From positions 1 through 34,010 of IMG/VR virus record IMGVR_UViG_3300025669_000127: DNA of 34,010 nucleotides. One strand, given 5' to 3'. Under the pieces are notes generated by a model. The model was not told where the DNA came from and ran no database searches. It worked only from the letters and a program-made list of their open reading frames with translations. This DNA comes from a virus. How positions within the stretch are numbered: the stretch's first letter is position 1; each line of letters opens with the position of its first letter. A program made the position numbers and the translations under genes. Shown piece after piece: positions 1 to 4,231 of the stretch.

Positions 1-60
1 TGTCCAATTTATTTTCTATTTTGTGTATTTGTACATTTAGTCCTTTCGTGTATATAATAA

Positions 61-171
61 TTACTATTGCTCCAGATGCTATCCTGTTACTATTGCTCCA
101 GATGCTATCCTGTTACTATTGCTCCAGATGCTATCCTGTTACTATTGCTCCAGATGCTATCCTGTTACTAT
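61..171. repeat. 26-bp tandem repeat, four perfect copies plus a partial fifth
   Basis: A 26-bp unit beginning TTACTATTGCTCC and ending GCTATCCTG is repeated head to tail without a mismatch at 61-86, 87-112, 113-138 and 139-164, followed by the first 7 bases of a fifth copy. The unit length is not a multiple of three and no ORF runs through it. The stop codon of the small minus-strand gene at 168-290 lies inside the partial copy. Perfect identity implies recent expansion or strong constraint. Iterons of a replication origin or a protein-binding array are possible, but nothing proves a function. Confidence 0.95.
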
Positions 172-290
172 ATAATATTTAAATTATATTGTAAGTCTCT
201 TATCATCTGATCAGCGTCAATATCTTCTATATTATCAGATATCAATTTTGCAATTGTCTCTTCTTTAGTCAATTTTTTACCCTGGTTCAT
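168..290 (-). CDS. small hypothetical protein, 40 aa
   Basis: A minus-strand ORF of 40 codons begins MNQGKKLTKEETIAKL and ends NLNII. It is acidic and predicted mostly helical. An AGAAGGG ribosome binding site sits upstream of the ATG and overlaps the stop codon of the 30-aa gene before it, so the two are probably translated as a pair. It is the last gene of a run of five small minus-strand genes. No family is recognised. Small phage early proteins of this kind are often host-takeover factors, but that is inference only. Confidence 0.5.
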   Translation of the reverse strand: MNQGKKLTKEETIAKLISDNIEDIDADQMIRDLQYNLNII

Positions 291-305
291 TTTACGTGAT
301 CCCTT

Positions 306-398
306 CTATTTACATATTAATAATATTATTGCTAAAATTACGATTATACCTATAAACAAATAAATATTATTGAATATCCACGCTATTACTTTATTCAT
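306..398 (-). CDS. single-pass membrane peptide, 30 aa
   Basis: A minus-strand ORF of 30 codons begins MNKVIAWIFNNIYLF. After the first residues it is almost entirely Ile, Leu, Val and Phe, giving one transmembrane helix, and it ends with Cys-Lys. The AAAGG ribosome binding site lies about 10 nt before the ATG. The stop codon is directly followed by the ribosome binding site of the next gene. No family is recognised. It may be a small inner-membrane effector or an accessory lysis peptide. The operon position and the good SD are the main support. Confidence 0.5.
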   Translation of the reverse strand: MNKVIAWIFNNIYLFIGIIVILAIILLICK

Positions 399-427
399 TA
401 TCTGGCCGCCTTTATTAATTTATTAAA

Positions 428-595
428 CTATTTATTATCTTTATTATTAATTTTTTTCCAAATAGATGCATGATGTATTTTGCCGGTTATTAAGTCATTA
501 TATACCATGAATTCATATCCCAACTTTGATTCCACTGTATCCCGATCAATACCAGATTTTAATAATTTTACCGCCGCCTCTTCTATAATATTCAT
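428..595 (-). CDS. small hypothetical protein, 55 aa
   Basis: Minus-strand ORF. The start at 595 (MNIIEEAAVKLL) is preferred to an in-frame ATG six codons upstream at 613, because only the former has an AGGTAG purine stretch 5-6 nt upstream. The N-terminal half is helical (residues 1-25) and the C-terminus is basic (KKINNKDNK). The next gene starts about 30 nt downstream. An inverted repeat at 633-663 lies just upstream and could be its control site. No family is recognised. Confidence 0.6.
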   Translation of the reverse strand: MNIIEEAAVKLLKSGIDRDTVESKLGYEFMVYNDLITGKIHHASIWKKINNKDNK

Positions 596-632
596 TTTTC
601 TACCTACTTTCATATTAACTTAAATATTATCA

Positions 633-663
633 ATAGACTATAATACATAATATTATAGTCTAT
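633..663. promoter_or_regulatory. perfect 13-bp inverted repeat with 5-nt loop
   Basis: The arm ATAGACTATAATA (633-645) is mirrored at 651-663 around a 5-nt spacer. No T-tract follows on either strand, so it is not a normal intrinsic terminator. It lies between two small minus-strand genes, and its CTATAATA core recurs in the AT-rich region at 1187-1500. An operator for a phage regulator, or an RNA hairpin in the operon transcript, are both possible. Confidence 0.7.
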
Positions 664-678
664 AAATAAATTTTAAAT

Positions 679-846
679 TTAAATAAATCCCTGATCCAAT
701 AATGGATTATTAATAACTTTATTGCAATTATCACAATATCCGGTCCCGTCCGGCTCCGTCTCACAAGTTGCGCCACACTTACAAGTTAAAGTTATTATGC
801 TATCATAGGCCGCTTGCTCAAGTAATTCCATTATATCATTTTTCAT
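679..846 (-). CDS. zinc-ribbon-like small protein, 55 aa
   Basis: A minus-strand ORF of 55 codons begins MKNDIMELLEQAAYDS. The middle contains CKCGATC (residues 22-28) followed by YCDNC (residues 37-41), that is CxCxxxC and CxxC pairs separated by 9 residues. This pattern fits a single zinc knuckle or ribbon. An AAGGG site sits 6 nt upstream of the ATG. It follows the 60-aa gene across a GC-rich hairpin at 882-908. The exact family is not recognised; such small zinc proteins in phages can bind nucleic acid or host polymerase, which is inference here. Confidence 0.65.
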   Translation of the reverse strand: MKNDIMELLEQAAYDSIITLTCKCGATCETEPDGTGYCDNCNKVINNPLLDQGFI

Positions 847-881
847 TTTTTTCCCTTCTATTATGTTAATAAACTTAATGA

Positions 882-908
882 GCGGATCCTTTATTGATCC
901 GGATCCGC
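882..908. promoter_or_regulatory. 8-bp perfect hairpin between two small genes
   Basis: GCGGATCC (882-889) is mirrored by GGATCCGC (901-908) around an 11-nt loop. It sits between the stop of the 60-aa gene and the start of the 55-aa zinc protein on the minus strand. It is the most GC-rich sequence of the small-gene operon. No T-run follows on the minus strand, so a processing or mRNA-stability hairpin is more likely than a terminator. Confidence 0.6.
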
Positions 909-921
909 CTGTTTAAATCTA

Positions 922-1104
922 TTAAGCTATTTTCTTATTAAAAAAATAATCAGTGGAATTATTTTTTCCAAAGCCGCAAAAATAATTATTTTTTCCATAT
1001 TGCGGGCCTTGTTTCATTATTGCTATTACTTCATGATCCGGACGCGTACAAGCGATAAACTCTTCATTGATAGTTTCCTGGTTTTGTTTGTTTGCTAAAA
1101 ACAT
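922..1104 (-). CDS. small hypothetical protein, 60 aa
   Basis: A minus-strand ORF of 60 codons begins MFLANKQNQETINEEF and has a C-terminal half rich in Asn, Gly and Phe. AGAAAGG lies 7 nt before the ATG. It is the first gene after the minus promoter at 1138-1166, giving a short leader of about 27 nt, so it is the lead cistron of the small-gene operon. No domain is recognised; two cysteines are present but do not form a metal motif. Confidence 0.6.
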   Translation of the reverse strand: MFLANKQNQETINEEFIACTRPDHEVIAIMKQGPQYGKNNYFCGFGKNNSTDYFFNKKIA

Positions 1105-1137
1105 TTTTTTGCCTTTCTGTATTTATAATGTTAACTA

Positions 1138-1166
1138 ATTATTGCATATTTAAATTCATACGTCAA
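1138..1166 (-). promoter_or_regulatory. consensus-like promoter of the small-gene operon
   Basis: On the minus strand the sequence reads TTGACG (1166-1161), 17 nt, then AATAAT (1143-1138), preceded by TG one base away (extended -10). The predicted start is near 1131, 27 nt before the ATG of the 60-aa gene. An AATAAACTATT element (1175-1165) overlaps the upstream edge of the -35 box and recurs twice further upstream, which suggests operator control. Confidence 0.75.
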
Positions 1167-1602
1167 TAGTTTATTTTGTTTAATAACTATTATAGATAGG
1201 ATTTTTCATCTATAATAGATCATAATAATCATAATAGTTTATTATAACTGTATTATACATATATAATAAACTATTATAATGTATTATAGATAAATTACTA
1301 TTGAGCATTTAACCTGGTATAGCTTGCAAGCGTGATTATATATAGGTTTATATGCTTTATTATTATGATTATTATAATTATTATAGATAATATTAAGATA
1401 TAATGGTTTATTAAATGGTGTTAGAAATATATTACATTATGTATAGTATTATATACAATAAAAACAAATAATAAAAAATACCAGAATCATCTATAATAAT
1501 TATAATAATCTATCACAAAAGCACAAAAGCACAAATCAAATAAGTCTGATCCGTGCGTCCGGCGTTTTTTTTTTCTGGTATGGAAAAACATCACCATAAT
1601 GC
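1165..1602. promoter_or_regulatory. AT-rich non-coding region with nested inverted repeats
   Basis: No credible ORF is present. The region holds a perfect 11-bp inverted repeat (CTATTATAGAT at 1187-1197, mirrored at 1208-1218), a perfect 16-bp inverted repeat (ATAATAGTTTATTATA at 1231-1246, mirrored at 1262-1277), and further scattered TATTATAGA/TCTATAATA copies near 1281, 1378 and 1490. A CACAAAAG direct repeat occurs near 1514-1536. AATAGTTTATT occurs at 1165 and 1233 and inverted at 1265. Operators upstream of the promoter at 1138-1166 or an origin of replication are the main options. Confidence 0.6.
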
Positions 1603-1627
1603 AAAAAAACCGAACACACGTTCGGTT
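1603..1627 (-). terminator. intrinsic terminator of small RNA 1
   Basis: On the minus strand AACCGAAC (1627-1620), the tetraloop GTGT, and GTTCGGTT (1615-1608) are followed by a run of T to 1603. This is a classical Rho-independent terminator with an 8-bp stem. It ends the transcript predicted to start near 1764. Confidence 0.9.
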
Positions 1628-1764
1628 CTGATAATATACATTATGTAAACTAATTTTTGCTATCGTTGAATTAATTTGAAAAAGCGTAATTGTGCAAATG
1701 AGCAGATACCGGAGGCTTCAGTTAGTCTTCCTATTTTCTATCTGAAAAACCAAGATCGGTTTAT
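1603..1764 (-). ncRNA. candidate small RNA 1, about 160 nt
   Basis: A transcription unit without a usable ORF is bounded by a TTGACT-17-TATATT promoter (1799-1771) and an intrinsic terminator (1627-1603). The predicted start near 1764 is followed at once by a hairpin, AAACC/GGTTT (1762-1747). Further on, CAGATA and TATCTG could pair around an internal stem, and ATAAT/ATTAT forms a small hairpin before the terminator. No ATG or GTG in the RNA opens a frame of useful length. It lies just downstream of small RNA 2, which has the same plan. It matches no RNA family I recognise. It could act as an antisense, sponge or protein-binding RNA. Confidence 0.65.
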
Positions 1765-1770
1765 GGTGTT

Positions 1771-1799
1771 AATATAGCATAAAAATATAAAAAAGTCAA
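1771..1799 (-). promoter_or_regulatory. promoter of small RNA 1
   Basis: On the minus strand TTGACT (1799-1794), a 17-nt spacer and TATATT (1776-1771) differ from the sigma-A consensus at one base per box. The -35 context ATTTGACTTTT is the same as in the promoter of small RNA 2. Confidence 0.85.
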
Positions 1800-1842
1800 A
1801 TAAAAAATAGCTATATTTAAATGTATGTATCATTAGATCAAA

Positions 1843-1873
1843 TAAAAAACCCCCGACTATAAACATCAGGGGT
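1843..1873 (-). terminator. intrinsic terminator of small RNA 2
   Basis: On the minus strand ACCCCTGA, an 8-nt loop and TCGGGGGT form a GC-rich stem with one mismatch, followed by TTTTTT. It separates small RNA 2 from the promoter of small RNA 1 and would stop read-through from the tRNA array. Confidence 0.9.
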
Positions 1874-1974
1874 CTATGATCTTTGTTACCAGAGCGATCA
1901 TTACTCCGGTCGTTCTTCACGACAATGTATGGTTAGTCATAACCTCTCAATTTGTTTTCGCTGTCTGAGTCAGC
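1843..1974 (-). ncRNA. candidate structured small RNA 2, about 130 nt
   Basis: The unit starts near 1974, seven bases after a TATCTT -10 box, and ends at the terminator 1873-1843. Read on the minus strand it contains successive hairpins: GCTG/CAGC (1974-1960), GGTTA/TAACC with loop TGAC (1944-1931), GTCGT/ACGAC with loop GAAGA (1923-1909), ACCGGAG/CTCTGGT with one G-U pair (1910-1888, sharing two bases with the previous stem), and the terminator. Start codons in it open only frames of about 7 to 11 codons with poor SD spacing. A longer GTG frame reads through the terminator and is not credible. No known RNA family is recognised. Confidence 0.7.
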
Positions 1975-1980
1975 ATTTAA

Positions 1981-2009
1981 AAGATATCACATATTAAATG
2001 AAAAGTCAA
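1981..2009 (-). promoter_or_regulatory. promoter of small RNA 2
   Basis: On the minus strand TTGACT (2009-2004), a 17-nt spacer and TATCTT (1986-1981). It lies directly downstream of the tRNA-Gln gene, so small RNA 2 can be made independently of the tRNA array. Confidence 0.8.
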
Positions 2010-2017
2010 ATAAAAAC

Positions 2018-2091
2018 TGGAAGGTCTGTCAGGAATCGAACCTGAATTAGTTGGATCAAAGCCAACTGTACTACCATTGTACTACAAACCT
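2018..2091 (-). tRNA. tRNA-Gln (UUG)
   Basis: The minus-strand cloverleaf has acceptor AGGTTTG/CAGACCT, anticodon arm GTTGG-CTTTGAT-CCAAC with anticodon TTG, and T-arm TCAGG-TTCGATT-CCTGA. Discriminator T and an encoded CCA are present. The D-arm is short. It is the last tRNA of the array. Confidence 0.95.
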
Positions 2092-2146
2092 GTGAAGAGC
2101 ATAAGAAAGCCTCTCAGATGGACGTACAAGCACATACAGAGCAAAC

Positions 2147-2221
2147 TGGAGCTAGTGAAAGGACTTGAACCTTCAACCCCCTGCTTACAAGGCAGATGCT
2201 CTACCATTGAGCTACACTAGC
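2147..2221 (-). tRNA. tRNA-Thr (UGU)
   Basis: Acceptor GCTAGTG/CACTAGC, anticodon loop CTTGTAA with anticodon TGT on a stem TCTGC/GCAGG containing one wobble pair, a T-arm with TTCAAGT, discriminator T and encoded CCA. Confidence 0.95.
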
Positions 2222-2227
2222 TTTTTT

Positions 2228-2302
2228 TGGCTCCGGAGGCTGGGATCGAACCAGCGACATCCTGATTAACAGTCAGGCGTTCTACCTCTGAACTACTCCG
2301 AA
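2228..2302 (-). tRNA. tRNA-Asn (GUU)
   Basis: Acceptor TTCGGAG/CTCCGGA, anticodon arm CCTGA-CTGTTAA-TCAGG with anticodon GTT, T-arm GCTGG-TTCGATC-CCAGC, discriminator G and encoded CCA. Confidence 0.95.
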
Positions 2303-2305
2303 ACT

Positions 2306-2382
2306 TGGTACACCCACCTGGATTCGAACCAGGAACATCTGCGGTCTAAACGCAGCGACTCTGCCAATTGGCCTATGGGTGC
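2306..2382 (-). tRNA. tRNA with UAG anticodon (Leu CUA codon), short variable loop
   Basis: Acceptor GCACCCA/TGGGTGT, D-arm with AATTGGCAGA, anticodon arm CTGCG-TTTAGAC-CGCAG with anticodon TAG, T-arm CCTGG-TTCGAAT-CCAGG, A73 and encoded CCA. By the anticodon it reads CUA (Leu). The D-loop and A73 are Leu-like, but the variable region is only 5 nt (ATGTT) instead of the long arm normal for bacterial tRNA-Leu. Charging identity is therefore uncertain. Confidence 0.9.
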
Positions 2383-2395
2383 AGAAAAAAAAAAC

Positions 2396-2474
2396 TGGAG
2401 GGGAGTAAAATATGACCTGTACAGTAACGTCATCATACTCATAGATTTCTACAACTGTTACTCTCTATCTCCCC
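2396..2474 (-). ncRNA. tRNA-sized RNA-like fold ending in CCA, possibly a decayed tRNA
   Basis: A 79-nt minus-strand segment lies in the gap of the tRNA array. Its ends pair as GGGGAGA with ACTCCCC (six pairs plus a terminal A-A mismatch), followed by T and CCA exactly as in the neighbouring tRNAs. Inside there is no canonical TTCNA T-loop. Instead AGTAAC pairs with GTTACT and ATGAC with GTCAT. It may be a degenerated tRNA whose acceptor end survives, or a processed RNA that uses tRNA maturation enzymes. Confidence 0.35.
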
Positions 2475-2479
2475 ATATT

Positions 2480-2558
2480 TGGTCTGGGCGGTAGGATTTG
2501 AACCTACGATCTTCCGGATCCAAGCCGGAAACTCTAAGCCAGACTGAGCCACGCCCAG
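2480..2558 (-). tRNA. tRNA-Pro (UGG)
   Basis: Acceptor CTGGGCG/CGCCCAG, anticodon arm TCCGG-CTTGGAT-CCGGA with anticodon TGG, a T-arm with TTCAAAT, discriminator A and encoded CCA. The D-loop is somewhat long (79 nt in total with CCA). Confidence 0.95.
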
Positions 2559-2598
2559 TAAACTAGAAACTAAAAACTAAAAACTAAATAAAATTATG

Positions 2599-2666
2599 CC
2601 GAGATTTTTTACATGAGCCATAACTCAAACCATAAAGGAGGTCGCTATCACAATTGCGTATCTCGG
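2599..2666 (-). ncRNA. cloverleaf-like relic between tRNA-Pro and tRNA-Asp
   Basis: A 68-nt minus-strand segment is closed by CCGAGAT/ATCTCGG (7 perfect pairs). Inside are three short arms in tRNA order: CGC/GCG, GACC/GGTT with an 8-nt loop, and TGAG/CTCA with a 6-nt loop. There is no TTCNA T-loop and no CCA after the acceptor. The position in the array and four-arm layout suggest a decayed or diverged tRNA. The short arms could arise by chance. Confidence 0.3.
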
Positions 2667-2686
2667 ATACCTATGTCAAATAAACT

Positions 2687-2761
2687 TGGCCATGGATAGG
2701 GGATTTGAATCCCTACTAACAGCGTGACAGGCTGTCGTGCTAACCATTACACTAATCCACG
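2687..2761 (-). tRNA. tRNA-Asp (GUC)
   Basis: Acceptor CGTGGAT/ATCCATG (one G-T pair), D-stem GTGT/GCAC, anticodon arm ACAGC-CTGTCAC-GCTGT with anticodon GTC, discriminator G and encoded CCA. The T-stem closing pair next to the TTCAAAT loop is A-C instead of the usual G-C, a visible weakness in an otherwise good cloverleaf. Confidence 0.9.
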
Positions 2762-2772
2762 TAAATTAAAAA

Positions 2773-3147
2773 CTAATTAACATACATAACCTGATTATGA
2801 TAATAACAATCAGGTGTATGAGGATGTTGTACACAATCAATTACAGTATTTCCATAATGTGGATATTTTGTACACATCTCTGTACGATCATTATATCCAG
2901 TACATAAGTTGGTAGCGTAATCAAAATAATCACATTTGTAAAATCCCATATCATTAACTCTAACATTCTTTATATGTGGATTTAATTTGAGTGCTAAAGA
3001 TCGACTAATCTTAGTAAGATGTTTATCACGCCATATTACATTAGGATCGTCAACAGCACGTTCTTTATTCCAACTCTTGTCCGATATAATAATTGCTTTA
3101 CAACAATCACCACAACCTTTACAATTATTTAATAGAATAATAATCAC
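2773..3147 (-). CDS. YkgJ-type cysteine-cluster protein (CxxCxxCC)
   Basis: This 124-aa protein carries CKGCGDCC near residues 9-16, then a Cys in KCDYFD, a Cys in LCTGYNDR and a Cys in MCTKYP. The order CxxCxxCC, then C, then C-x-x-Y, R, C and P matches the YkgJ/PF03692 family, described as zinc- or iron-chelating. No enzymatic role is established for most members. The only start leaving the cluster intact is GTG at 3147, which overlaps the end of the HD gene by 23 nt, so the two are probably translationally coupled. The tRNA array follows 11 nt downstream. Confidence 0.8.
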   Translation of the reverse strand: MIIILLNNCKGCGDCCKAIIISDKSWNKERAVDDPNVIWRDKHLTKISRSLALKLNPHIKNVRVNDMGFYKCDYFDYATNLCTGYNDRTEMCTKYPHYGNTVIDCVQHPHTPDCYYHNQVMYVN

Positions 3148-3775
3148 ATTCCGATAACATAAAACTCAAAAATAAACCATTTAAAGATCCAGCACCAAAA
3201 GCTTGCAACGAATCAAATACCGTCAAGAAACGCCAATAGTACATATGTCCTTCAACTGCCTCAGCAACTAAACCTTTAAAATCATAATCACTTTCAACAG
3301 AGCGTATCAGATTTGCACCATCTTCTCCATGTGTCTTGCTAGTCCATACGCTATCACCAGTATATTTACATATATCATGTAATATACAAGCAACACGAAG
3401 GGCTTCACTAAGATGATCGTAGAATACACCTAATGCAGATTCATAACGATTTAAAACTTTAGTAGCCATAGCAAGTACTTGTTCGGTATGCACTATATTA
3501 CCGCCTACACAATTGCATAAATCTTTAGGACCGCCGTGATATTTACCTGTAGAGCTAGTAGGCATGTAAAAAAATTCATCAGGAGCCTTAGCAAAACAAT
3601 TCAAGCACCAATCAACAGCAAGATCTGAAATAACTGCTGATGCAATAATAGAATTAATTTTAGCACGGCCTTCTGCAATCGCCCCAGAAAAATCAGCTTT
3701 GCTTAAATAATCCTTCTTCATGGTAGATGAGCTAGGAAAATATGTTTCAGGAAATTTATCACCGAAATTAATCAT
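3125..3775 (-). CDS. HD-domain phosphohydrolase
   Basis: This 216-aa protein shows the HD-superfamily metal-binding pattern: H96 (NIVHTEQ), H133-D134 (ILHDICKY), H149 (THGEDG), H177 (VEGHMYY) and a distal Asp near 211 (SECDYY). HD proteins hydrolyse phosphate esters, often nucleotides or (p)ppGpp-type compounds; the substrate cannot be told from sequence. The start ATG at 3775 follows AAGGAG with 5-nt spacing. The gene is preceded by a structured leader of about 340 nt and overlaps the CxxCxxCC gene. Nucleotide-pool adjustment or countering a nucleotide-signal defence would both fit, as inference. Confidence 0.8.
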   Translation of the reverse strand: MINFGDKFPETYFPSSSTMKKDYLSKADFSGAIAEGRAKINSIIASAVISDLAVDWCLNCFAKAPDEFFYMPTSSTGKYHGGPKDLCNCVGGNIVHTEQVLAMATKVLNRYESALGVFYDHLSEALRVACILHDICKYTGDSVWTSKTHGEDGANLIRSVESDYDFKGLVAEAVEGHMYYWRFLTVFDSLQAFGAGSLNGLFLSFMLSECDYYSIK

Positions 3776-4115
3776 AAAAACTCCTTAACTTAAAAAAAAA
3801 ACTAAATAATATATAGTAGCGGTTTTTCATCAAGTTAACAAAACTTTGGTATACCGCCAACCATAATACAATCAACAACCGTTCAGCATATCGGTTGATG
3901 TTTTCAATATGCTGTGTGGTCAGATGATGCCCTTATACAGCATCACCGAGATCTCCTCCTACACATGGTAAGTGAGATAGAAAACGGTTTTTTCATCTCA
4001 TGACTTTAGGCCAGCTATCTGCTAAAGCTCCCGTTGCCAGTCAGGTATTTAAGGAGATCATCGCCTTAGTCCCAGATCTCCACCGTAAACCTATATATCA
4101 TCAACCTAAGCAGTA
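3776..4115 (-). promoter_or_regulatory. long structured leader RNA of the HD gene
   Basis: From a predicted start near 4115 to the HD ATG no long ORF exists. Hairpins seen on the minus strand include GGAGATC/GATCTCC (4081-4075 with 4059-4053), CTTTAG/CTAAAG (4027-4022 with 4009-4004), a TGAGAT/ATCTCA stem near 4000-3973, TGATGC/GCATCA near 3945-3922, and CAGCATAT/ATATGCTG (3914-3907 with 3891-3884). The last is interleaved with CAACCG/CGGTTG (3897-3892 with 3881-3876). The GATCTCC segment can also pair with a second GGAGATC at 3956-3950 that is part of a strong SD, so two exclusive folds exist. No known riboswitch class is recognised. Confidence 0.55.
3920..3946 (-). CDS. possible 8-codon leader peptide
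   Basis: Within the HD-gene leader, AGGAGG (3960-3955) is followed 8 nt later by GTG-ATG and six more codons (reading MMLYKGII) before TGA at 3922-3920. The SD is the best in the leader and would be hidden if GGAGATC (3956-3950) paired with GATCTCC (4059-4053). A leader peptide that senses translation is plausible, but the ORF is too short to prove by eye. Confidence 0.3.
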   Translation of the reverse strand: MMLYKGII

Positions 4116-4121
4116 GACACT

Positions 4122-4150
4122 AATAAACCACATTTTAACAAAAAAGTCAA
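4122..4150 (-). promoter_or_regulatory. promoter of the HD gene leader
   Basis: On the minus strand TTGACT (4150-4145), 17 nt, then TTTATT (4127-4122). The -35 box and the following T-run match the two small RNA promoters. The -10 is weak, so strength or exact spacing is uncertain. Confidence 0.55.
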
Positions 4151-4179
4151 GTATTAAATAAAAGAAATTAATAAAAGCC

Positions 4180-4208
4180 TTGACAAATCCTGAAACATGT
4201 GATATTCT
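4180..4208 (+). promoter_or_regulatory. late operon promoter
   Basis: TTGACA (4180-4185), a 17-nt spacer and TATTCT (4203-4208). The predicted start is near 4215, which rules out an ATG at 4199 as the first codon of the small terminase gene and supports the ATG at 4232. Confidence 0.8.
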
Positions 4209-4231
4209 TACTTAAAAGGGTATTTGAACAA

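Noticed and set aside
61-171. CRISPR array
   Set aside because: The 26-bp units are directly adjacent without spacers, and no cas gene is present.
1551-1575. Terminator formed by CCGTGCGTCCGGCG and a T-run on the plus strand
   Set aside because: No stem longer than three pairs precedes the T-run.
1738-1920. 60-codon minus-strand ORF (GTG start) across the small RNA 2 terminator
   Set aside because: It runs through a clear intrinsic terminator and a promoter, lacks a ribosome binding site, and its hydrophobic residues come from T-runs.
3776-4115. Known large phage RNAs such as GOLLD or ROOL near tRNAs
   Set aside because: The region is shorter than those families and continues directly into a gene as a leader; I see no recognisable consensus, though a covariance search would decide.
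4199-4231. ATG 4199 as start of the small terminase
   Set aside because: The promoter -10 box lies at 4203-4208, so the mRNA begins downstream of that ATG.
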